Source: Pseudaestuariivita sp. (GTDB lineage: Bacteria; Pseudomonadota; Alphaproteobacteria; Rhodobacterales; Rhodobacteraceae). Taken from it: a stretch of DNA of 11,438 nucleotides. The position numbers and the translations under genes were made by a program. The stretch is taken from contig JAHDCH010000071.1 in assembly GCA_020629995.1 (NCBI GenBank), positions 1-11,438 on the forward strand, in the 5' to 3' direction. The notes beneath the pieces were generated by a model. That model was not told the DNA's origin, did not search any database, and worked only from the letters and a program-made list of their open reading frames with translations. Below are positions 5,991 to 11,438 of the stretch, piece after piece (positions within the stretch are counted from its first letter, which is position 1; the number at the start of each line of letters is the position of its first letter).

Positions 5991-7082
5991 ATGCGCACCA
6001 CACTGGCAGATATCGCGGCGGCGCTGAGGGTTACCCCCCTTGGCGCCGCTGACCTTGTGATCACCGGCATCACCGAACCGGGCGATGCGGGGCCCACCGA
6101 TCTGGCCCTCGCCATGCAGCCTCAGTACATCGACGACATCGCAAAAGGCGGGGCGCGTGCCGCTCTGTTGCCGGCGGGCACCGATTGGCAGGCGCTGGGG
6201 CTGGACGGCGCGATCTGCCCGGACCGCCCGCGCTATGCCCTTGCCGGGGCCTCGGCGATGATGGACCCGGGCGAAGGTTTTCCTTCGGGCCTGCATCCCA
6301 CCGCCTTTGTCGACCCCTCTGCCGAGCTGGGCGATGGCGTCAGCGTCGGGCCTCTGGCCGTGATCGGCGCGGGGGCGCGGATCGGCGCCAATTCTGTCGT
6401 CGGCCCTCAGGTCTATATCGGTGCCGGGGCCGAGATCGGCCAGCGTGCCGCCTTGCGCGAAGGCGTGCGGATCGGTGCGCGTGTGCGGATCGGCGACAAT
6501 TTCATCGCCCAGCCCGGCGCGGTTGTGGGCGGCGACGGGTTTTCCTTTGTCACGCCCGAGAAGTCCAACGCCGAAGAGGTGCGCGAAACCCTGGGCGATG
6601 CGCGCGAGGCCCGCGCTCAGGCCTGGGCGCGCATTCATTCGCTGGGCGGGGTTGTTGTGGGCGATGATGTCGAACTGGGCGCCAATGCCTGCATCGACCG
6701 GGGCACGGTGCGGCCCACGCGGGTGGGCCATGGGTGCAAGATCGACAACCTTGTGCAGGTGGGTCACAACGTGGTTCTGGGCGACAATTGCCTTTTGTGT
6801 GCCGGGGCGGCGATTGCCGGGTCTTCGGTTCTGGGCCGCAACGTGATCGTGGCGGGCATGGCTGGCGTGGCCGACAACCTGACCGTGGGCGACAACGCGG
6901 TGATCTCGGCGGCGGCCTCGGTGTTGTCAAACGTGCCTGCGGGCCGCGCCGTGATGGGCTATCCGGCCGTCAAGATGGACACCCATATCGAGACCTACAA
7001 GGCAACGCGCCGCCTGCCGCGCCTGATGGCAGATGTCGCACGTCTCAAAAAGGCGGTTTTCAAAGACGATCAGACTGACTAA
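5991..7082 (+). CDS. lpxD: UDP-3-O-acylglucosamine N-acyltransferase LpxD
   Basis: The 363-residue product has the LpxD layout: an N-terminal uridine-binding domain (about 1-100), a left-handed beta helix of hexapeptide repeats from about 105 to 320 (many IGAGARIGANS-like turns), and a C-terminal helical tail. His259 in VQVGHN fits the catalytic base of LpxD, and the GGDGFSF motif near 180-186 is present. LpxD transfers a 3-hydroxyacyl chain from ACP to UDP-3-O-acyl-glucosamine, the third step of lipid A synthesis, in the cytoplasm. A hydrophilic stretch of about 28 residues (187-214) follows GDGFSF and probably makes it longer than E. coli LpxD (341). The chosen ATG has AGGA 9 nt upstream; an earlier in-frame ATG at 5898 lies inside ldtD. 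It sits 31 nt after ldtD and 31 nt before an ACP gene, without fabZ or lpxA beside it. Confidence 0.92.
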   Translation: MRTTLADIAAALRVTPLGAADLVITGITEPGDAGPTDLALAMQPQYIDDIAKGGARAALLPAGTDWQALGLDGAICPDRPRYALAGASAMMDPGEGFPSGLHPTAFVDPSAELGDGVSVGPLAVIGAGARIGANSVVGPQVYIGAGAEIGQRAALREGVRIGARVRIGDNFIAQPGAVVGGDGFSFVTPEKSNAEEVRETLGDAREARAQAWARIHSLGGVVVGDDVELGANACIDRGTVRPTRVGHGCKIDNLVQVGHNVVLGDNCLLCAGAAIAGSSVLGRNVIVAGMAGVADNLTVGDNAVISAAASVLSNVPAGRAVMGYPAVKMDTHIETYKATRRLPRLMADVARLKKAVFKDDQTD

Positions 7083-7113
7083 ATCCCGGGCAGATGTTGC
7101 CAGGGGTGCCGCC

Positions 7114-7383
7114 ATGACTGTCTCTCAGACAACCCAAGACAAGGTGATTGCCATCCTCGCCGAGCAGGCCGTGCTCGAACCTTCGGACGTGACGCTGGAC
7201 GCCACGCTGGACGATCTGGGCATCGACAGCCTGGGGCTGGTCGAATCGATCTTTGCCATCGAAGAGGCCTTTGACATCCAGGTGCCCTTCAACGCCAACG
7301 AACCGGACGCGTCGGATTTCGACATCTCGTCGGTCGCTTCGATCGTGGGCGAAGTGGACAAGCTGGTGAAGGCGCAGGCCTGA
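7114..7383 (+). CDS. Acyl carrier protein (specialised, probably for envelope lipid)
   Basis: The 89-residue acidic protein has the ACP signature LGIDSLGLVE, with Ser39 as the 4'-phosphopantetheine attachment site. A helix reading FAIEEAFDIQVPFN follows, as in ACP helix III. A strong AGGGG site lies 7 nt before the ATG. The sequence differs clearly from housekeeping AcpP (usually ending its motif DSLDTVEL) and from rhizobial AcpXL as I remember it, so it is a third type. It has an insertion-like loop (NANEPDASDFDISS) before the last helix. The gene follows lpxD by 31 nt and precedes a ketosynthase gene by only 2 nt. The simplest reading is an ACP that works with that ketosynthase, perhaps to deliver an unusual acyl chain to lipid A. 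A role in another lipid or a small secondary product cannot be excluded. Confidence 0.9.
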   Translation: MTVSQTTQDKVIAILAEQAVLEPSDVTLDATLDDLGIDSLGLVESIFAIEEAFDIQVPFNANEPDASDFDISSVASIVGEVDKLVKAQA

Positions 7384-7385
7384 CC

Positions 7386-8594
7386 ATGCGCCGTGTTGTC
7401 ATCACCGGTGCGGGTACGATCAACGCGCTGGGGCATTCGGTTCCGCAAACGCTCGAGGCGATGCGCGAGGGGCGCTGCGGGATCGGCACTCTGGACATCC
7501 GCGATGTGGACCGCCTGTCGATCCGCATTGGCGGACAGGTGCAGGGCTTTGACGCCGAGGCTGTGTTCAACCGCCAGCAAATCGCCCTGTATGACCGCTT
7601 CACCCAATTCACCCTTCTGGCCGCGCGCGAGGCGATGGGGCAGGCGGGGCTCGAGTTTTCGGGCGAGCTGGCCGCGCGGGCGGGCGTGGTTCTGGGCAAT
7701 TCGGGCGGAGGCATGAACACGCTCGATGACAATTACCGCTCGGTCTACGAGGACGGCAAGAACCGGGTGCACCCGTTTGTGGTGCCCAAGCTGATGAACA
7801 ACGCCGCCGCGGGCCATGTGTCGATGGAGTTCAACCTCAAGGGGCCGTCGTTCACCGTGTCGACGGCCTGCGCGTCGTCGAACCACGCCATGGCGCAGGC
7901 CTTTCAGGCGGTGCGCACGGGCATGTCCGATGTGATGGTCACCGGCGGATCGGAATCGATGCTGTGCTTTGGCGGGGTCAAGGCGTGGGAAGGGCTGCGC
8001 GTGATGTCCAAGGACGCCTGCCGCCCGTTCTCGGCCAACCGCAACGGGATGGTGCAGGGCGAAGGCGCGGGTGTCTTTGTGTTTGAAGACTACGAGCACG
8101 CGCGAGCGCGCGGCGCCGATATTCTGGCCGAAGTGATCGGCTTTGCCATGTCCTCGGATGCGGCCGACATCGTGATGCCGTCCAAGCAGGGGGCTGCGCG
8201 GGCGATTGCGGGGGCTTTGCGGGATGCGCGGGTGGATGCGGGCGATGTTCAGTACATCAACGCACACGGCACCGGGACCGCCGCCAATGACAAGACCGAA
8301 TGCGCCGCCGTCGCGGATGTCTTTGGACCGGCGGCGGACAAGCTGATGATCTCGTCCACCAAATCGATGCATGGCCATTGCATTGGCGGCACCGGCGCGG
8401 TCGAGCTTCTGGCCTGCATCATGGCGCTTCGTGATGGCGTGATCGCGCCCACCATCGGTTATGAAGAGCCGGACCCCGAATGCGCGCTGGACGTGGTGCC
8501 CAACGAGGCGCGCGAGGCGCGGGTGGATGTGGCGCTGTCCAACGCCTTTGCCTTTGGCGGGCTGAACGCGGTGCTGGCCCTGCGCCGGGTCTGA
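7386..8594 (+). CDS. Beta-ketoacyl-ACP synthase, FabF-like
   Basis: The 402-residue protein is a full-length thiolase-fold condensing enzyme. The active-site set is complete: Cys162 in STACASS, His294 in NAHGTGTAAND, Lys326 in SSTKSM and His331 in HGHCIGGTGAVE. The Cys marks it as an active synthase and not a chain-length factor. It extends acyl-ACP with malonyl-ACP by decarboxylative condensation. The loop near the C-terminus reads SNAFAFGGLNAVL where FabF usually has SNSFGFGGTN. This gate controls acyl access in FabF, so altered chain preference is plausible. Only 2 nt separate it from the ACP stop, and no good Shine-Dalgarno is seen, pointing to coupled translation and a working pair. It is unlikely to be the housekeeping fabF, which normally sits with fabD, fabG and acpP; I therefore give no symbol. 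Confidence 0.88.
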   Translation: MRRVVITGAGTINALGHSVPQTLEAMREGRCGIGTLDIRDVDRLSIRIGGQVQGFDAEAVFNRQQIALYDRFTQFTLLAAREAMGQAGLEFSGELAARAGVVLGNSGGGMNTLDDNYRSVYEDGKNRVHPFVVPKLMNNAAAGHVSMEFNLKGPSFTVSTACASSNHAMAQAFQAVRTGMSDVMVTGGSESMLCFGGVKAWEGLRVMSKDACRPFSANRNGMVQGEGAGVFVFEDYEHARARGADILAEVIGFAMSSDAADIVMPSKQGAARAIAGALRDARVDAGDVQYINAHGTGTAANDKTECAAVADVFGPAADKLMISSTKSMHGHCIGGTGAVELLACIMALRDGVIAPTIGYEEPDPECALDVVPNEAREARVDVALSNAFAFGGLNAVLALRRV

Positions 8595-8603
8595 GCGGCG
8601 GAC

Positions 8604-8623
8604 GATGGGTGCAAGCACCCATC
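8604..8623. repeat. Perfect palindrome between converging operons
   Basis: GATGGGTGC (8604-8612) is followed by AA and then its exact reverse complement GCACCCATC (8615-8623), a 9-bp stem. It lies in the 36-nt gap between the ketosynthase stop and the gluQRS stop. No T-run follows on either strand, so it is not a classical intrinsic terminator, though it could slow polymerase from both sides. I recall similar GGTGC-AA-GCACC palindromes flanked by CCTAC as common intergenic repeats in Rhodobacteraceae; only the flanking CCTAC on the right is present here. Confidence 0.6.
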
Positions 8624-8630
8624 CTACACG

Positions 8631-9473
8631 TTACAGGCCGACCATCGCGCGGATGTCTTGCGGCCCAAGCCCCTCGGCCCGGTAGGTTGCGATGGCGCGT
8701 GCGTCGTCGCGTTTGGCCAGCCGCTTGCCCGCCGCGTCGCGGATCAGCCGGTGGTGGTGATAGGTGGGCGTAGGCAGGCCCAGCAGGTCTTGAAGCACGA
8801 CATGAATCCTGGTCGCCTCGAACAGGTCTTCGCCGCGCACCACATGGGTGATCCCTTGCGCCGCGTCATCCAGCACCACCGACAGGTGATAGGACCCCAG
8901 GAAATCCTTGCGCGACAGTACGATGTCGCCCACTTGCGCCGTCAGATCCTCGGCCGAGACCGACGTTGTGGCGCTTGCCGCGCCGGTCTCCACAAAGCCA
9001 TAGCGCGGATGCCGGGCGGCGCGGCCCATGTCCAGCCGCAGCGCAACGCCCTGCGGCATTGCGCCGGTGCGCGGGTGCCGGCCTTTGCAGGTGCCGGGAT
9101 AAACCGGCCCGTCCGGCCCGATCTGCGCCCCTTCCTGCGGCGCGCTCAGCGCGTCTGCAATGTCGCGCCGCGTGCAGGTGCAGGGATAAAGCAGTCCTTC
9201 GGTCCACAGCGCCTCGAGCGCCGCGCGATAGGCGTCCAGCCGGTCGCTTTGGCGCATCACGGGGCGCGGCCAGTCAAGGCCCAGCCAGCCCAGATCCTGG
9301 TAAATCTGCGCCTCCCATTCGGGACGCGACCGGGTGGTGTCGATATCTTCGATCCGCAGCAGGAACTGCCCGCCGCCCGCGTGCGCCAAGTCATGGGCCA
9401 GCAGCGCCGAATAGGCGTGGCCCAGGTGCAGCGGCCCCGTGGGCGACGGGGCAAACCGGGTGATCAGGCTCAC
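8631..9473 (-). CDS. gluQ: Glutamyl-Q tRNA(Asp) synthetase
   Basis: The 280-residue product is a short glutamyl-tRNA synthetase paralogue lacking the anticodon-binding half, as in GluQRS/YadB (E. coli, 308 residues). It begins ITRFAPSPTGPLHLGHA, with HLGH as the class I signature. It has the zinc site of this family (Cys98, Cys100, Tyr125, Cys129: CTC then YPGTC) and a KRLAKRD motif at 250-256 in the KMSKS place. The enzyme activates glutamate without tRNA and attaches it to queuosine at position 34 of tRNA(Asp). The start is GTG at 9473, giving a 4-nt GTGA overlap with the stop of the upstream methyltransferase. With no Shine-Dalgarno visible, coupled translation is likely. Family N-termini begin at this point, which supports the GTG. 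The symbol gluQ (also yadB) is used for this family. Confidence 0.93.
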   Translation of the reverse strand: MSLITRFAPSPTGPLHLGHAYSALLAHDLAHAGGGQFLLRIEDIDTTRSRPEWEAQIYQDLGWLGLDWPRPVMRQSDRLDAYRAALEALWTEGLLYPCTCTRRDIADALSAPQEGAQIGPDGPVYPGTCKGRHPRTGAMPQGVALRLDMGRAARHPRYGFVETGAASATTSVSAEDLTAQVGDIVLSRKDFLGSYHLSVVLDDAAQGITHVVRGEDLFEATRIHVVLQDLLGLPTPTYHHHRLIRDAAGKRLAKRDDARAIATYRAEGLGPQDIRAMVGL

Positions 9474-10084
9474 AACCGGCGCAGGACGTAGACTGTCGAC
9501 ATCAGCCCCTTGCCGGGCAGGTGGGGGCCATGCTCTTGGCTGACCAGCTCGGCCCGGCCCGCGGCCAGTGCCGCGTGCATCCGCCCCTCAAATGCAGGAT
9601 CGCTCAGCGTGTGGTCGTTGAAGGAAAAGACCAGCAGCCCCCCGGGATCCAGCCCATCAATCAGCTGATCCAGCACCGGGGCAGGGGCCGCGCCTGACCC
9701 GACCACGCCAATCGCGGCGACGGCGTGATAATCGCCGGGCTGAAAGGGCACGCCCTGTTCGGGATCGTAATGCACCAAACGGCGATAAAGACCCTCCTTG
9801 GTGCGCGCGCCCTCCAGCATCTCGGCCGAGATGTCGCAGCCGTCGATCACCGCAAAGCCGGCCCGCGCCAGCGCCAGACCCGACAGGCCCGTGCCGCAAC
9901 CGAAATCGAGGATTGGCAGATCGGCGCGCTCCATCGCCGCCCTCAGCGCCTCGGCGCAGCGGGGCGGCGTGGCATAGCCGTTCTCGGCCACTTCGGCCTC
10001 GTAGCTGGCCGCCCATTGGTCGTACATGTCGCGGGTCGCATCGACCCCTTCGAGCCCATAGGCCTTGTCAAGAAAGCTGGTCAT
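9470..10084 (-). CDS. Class I SAM-dependent methyltransferase, substrate unknown
   Basis: The 204-residue protein is a small Rossmann-fold methyltransferase. Motif I reads PILDFGCGTGLSG (57-69), the acidic residue ending strand 2 is in DGCDIS (81-86), and a LDPGGLLVFSF segment (145-155) fits the region around strand 5. The N-terminal YDQWAASYEAEV pattern is shared by many methyltransferases acting on small molecules or proteins. No membrane segment or extra RNA-binding domain is visible. It lies 52 nt downstream of trmFO and overlaps gluQRS by 4 nt, so it is probably expressed with two tRNA-modifying enzymes. That context makes tRNA or a translation factor a reasonable but unproven target. 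No clear Shine-Dalgarno precedes the ATG at 10084. The 52-nt gap contains an imperfect AGCGCC/GGCGCT hairpin with no proper T-run. Confidence 0.8.
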   Translation of the reverse strand: MTSFLDKAYGLEGVDATRDMYDQWAASYEAEVAENGYATPPRCAEALRAAMERADLPILDFGCGTGLSGLALARAGFAVIDGCDISAEMLEGARTKEGLYRRLVHYDPEQGVPFQPGDYHAVAAIGVVGSGAAPAPVLDQLIDGLDPGGLLVFSFNDHTLSDPAFEGRMHAALAAGRAELVSQEHGPHLPGKGLMSTVYVLRRL

Positions 10085-10136
10085 GGGGTCACGCTAAACC
10101 AGCGCCGCCTTTGGGGGCAAGAGGCGCTCGGCCGCC

Positions 10137-11438
10137 TCAGGCCGCGTCGGCCCCGGGCGTGGCCAGCCAGGCCTGCCATGCGGCCTTGGCGCGGTCGGTA
10201 TAGGCCTTGTAGCGGTCCTTGCGCCCGCGGCGCCCGCCGCGCACTCCGTCCAGCGGGCGGAACAGCCCAAAGTTGACGTTCATCGGCTGAAACGTCTTGG
10301 CATCCGCACCGCCGGTGATGTGATGGATCAGCGCACCCATGGCGCTGTCCTGCGGCACTTGGGGCAAGGGCGTGCCAAGGATATCCGCCGCCGCCATCCG
10401 GCCCGCAACCAGACCCATTGCGGCGCTTTCCACATAGCCTTCGACACCAGTGATCTGGCCTGCAAACCGGATATGCGGATTCGCTTTCCAGCGCATCTGC
10501 GCGTCCAGCAGCGTGGGCGAGTTGAGGAACGTGTTGCGATGAATGCCGCCAAGGCGGGCAAAGCGCGCCTCTTCCAGCCCCGGGATCATGCGCAGCACAT
10601 CCGTCTGCGCGCCGTATTTCATCTTGGTCTGAAAACCGACGATATTGAACAGCGTGCCCAGTGCATTGTCGCGGCGCAACTGCACCACCGCATGCGGCTT
10701 GATGTCTGGCGCGTGCGGATTGGTCAGGCCCACGGGCTTCATCGGGCCGTGGCGCAGGGTCTCTCGGCCCCGTTCGGCCATCACCTCGATCGGCAGGCAG
10801 CCGTCGAAATAGCCTGCGGTTTCGCCTTCGTGGAACTCGGTCTTGTCGGCGGCGAGCAGGGCGTCGATGAAGGCTTCGTACTGATCGCGGTCCATCGGAC
10901 AATTGAGGTAGGCGGTGCGCTCTTCCTCGGTCTCGCCCTTGTCGTAGCGGGACTGCATCCAGGCCTTGGACATGTCGATGCTGTCGGCGTGGATGATCGG
11001 CGCGATGGCGTCGAAAAAGGCCAAAGCCTCGGCGCCGGTTTCTGCCTGAATTGCGGCGCCCAGCCCGGCCGAGGTCAGCGGGCCGGTGGCGATGATCCAA
11101 TGGCCGTCCTTGGGCAATTCGGTGATCTCGGCATCAACCCGGGTGATCCGGGGGTGCGCCATCAGCGCCTGCGTGACCGTCGCGGCAAAAGGCTCTCGGT
11201 CAACGGCCAGCGCGCCACCTGCGGGCAGGCGGTGCTGATCGGCAGTCGCCATGATCAGGCCGTCAGCGGCGCGCATCTCCCAATGCAAAAGGCCCACGGC
11301 GTTCTGCTCGCTGTCGTCCGACCGGAACGAATTCGAGCAGACCATTTCCGCCAGATCGCCCGTCTGGTGCGCAAAGGTGCCGACCTTGGGGCGCATCTCG
11401 TGGATCACCACGTCGACGCCCATGTTCGCCGCCTGCCA
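10137..11438 (-). CDS. trmFO: Folate-dependent tRNA m5U54 methyltransferase TrmFO (5' end outside window)
   Basis: The frame is open from the window edge, and 433 C-terminal residues are visible. They begin [18 protein letters not shown], which in TrmFO follows directly after the FAD-binding GGGMAGSEAA loop; so only about 15-20 residues are missing and the ATG at 11423 is internal. Family landmarks are intact: [12 protein letters not shown], the cysteine motifs YLNCPM and [33 protein letters not shown], and an [18 protein letters not shown] block for FAD binding near the C-terminus. The enzyme uses methylenetetrahydrofolate as carbon donor and FADH2 as reductant to make 5-methyluridine at position 54 in the T-loop of tRNA. 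It appears to be the upstream member of a run that continues with the methyltransferase and gluQRS. Confidence 0.95.
   Translation of the reverse strand, partial: WQAANMGVDVVIHEMRPKVGTFAHQTGDLAEMVCSNSFRSDDSEQNAVGLLHWEMRAADGLIMATADQHRLPAGGALAVDREPFAATVTQALMAHPRITRVDAEITELPKDGHWIIATGPLTSAGLGAAIQAETGAEALAFFDAIAPIIHADSIDMSKAWMQSRYDKGETEEERTAYLNCPMDRDQYEAFIDALLAADKTEFHEGETAGYFDGCLPIEVMAERGRETLRHGPMKPVGLTNPHAPDIKPHAVVQLRRDNALGTLFNIVGFQTKMKYGAQTDVLRMIPGLEEARFARLGGIHRNTFLNSPTLLDAQMRWKANPHIRFAGQITGVEGYVESAAMGLVAGRMAAADILGTPLPQVPQDSAMGALIHHITGGADAKTFQPMNVNFGLFRPLDGVRGGRRGRKDRYKAYTDRAKAAWQAWLATPGADAA

Noticed and set aside
4097..6115. Long open frame opposite ldtD (672 codons)
   Set aside because: Its product is rich in His, Arg and Ala with no recognisable domain, as expected for the shadow of a GC-rich coding gene; the + strand frame has full family motifs.
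7033..7113. Extended start of the ACP at ATG 7033
   Set aside because: It overlaps lpxD and adds basic residues unlike any ACP; AGGGG precedes ATG 7114 at 7 nt.
7125..8618. Long open frame opposite the ACP and ketosynthase genes
   Set aside because: It has low-complexity basic composition, no motifs and lies fully antisense to two certain genes.
8604..8623. Palindrome as a bidirectional intrinsic terminator
   Set aside because: No T-run follows on either strand, so I list it as a repeat instead.
10085..10136. Terminator after trmFO
   Set aside because: The AGCGCC/GGCGCT stem is imperfect with a large loop and only a short T stretch; read-through into the methyltransferase gene is as likely.

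Overview
The window is GC-rich DNA with the gene content, start-site style and dispersed repeats of an alphaproteobacterium, most likely Rhodobacteraceae (Roseobacter group). This assignment rests on protein resemblance and on repeat types I recognise, not on a search. There are ten protein genes (two cut by the window edges), no tRNA or rRNA, no CRISPR array and no insertion sequence. Nearly every base is explained by compact, mostly operonic genes.

Region 1 (1-3256, + strand) looks like a CoA-dependent catabolic cluster for carnitine, crotonobetaine or a similar compound. It holds the tail of an acyl-CoA dehydrogenase, a single-chain NDP-forming acyl-CoA synthetase and a CaiD-type carnitinyl-CoA dehydratase whose start overlaps the synthetase stop by 8 nt. 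A pair of 33-nt inverted repeats (30/33 identical) lies between the first two genes.

Region 2 (3339-5959) is a divergent peptidoglycan pair. A Tat-exported MepK/YcbK-type endopeptidase (- strand, with its own intrinsic terminator) faces an LdtD/YcbB-type L,D-transpeptidase (+ strand) across a 348-bp control region. In E. coli these families cut and make the same 3-3 cross-link.

Region 3 (5991-8594, + strand) continues from ldtD with gaps of 31, 31 and 2 nt: lpxD (lipid A N-acyltransferase), a small acyl carrier protein, and a beta-ketoacyl-ACP synthase with a complete Cys-His-His-Lys active site. The layout suggests an envelope operon in which a dedicated ACP and condensing enzyme may supply an acyl chain for lipid A or another envelope lipid.

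Region 4 (8631-11438, - strand) converges on region 3. It holds trmFO (5' end outside the window), an unassigned SAM-dependent methyltransferase, and gluQRS starting with GTG in a 4-nt overlap with the methyltransferase stop. The two outer genes both modify tRNA, which makes the middle enzyme a candidate tRNA or translation-linked methyltransferase. A perfect 9-bp palindrome sits between the converging operons.

No clearly novel system such as defence, a mobile island or a biosynthetic cluster is visible. The best leads are the MepK/LdtD divergent pair, the lpxD-acp-KAS arrangement, the CaiD cluster with a non-canonical CoA ligase, and the methyltransferase between two tRNA-modification genes.
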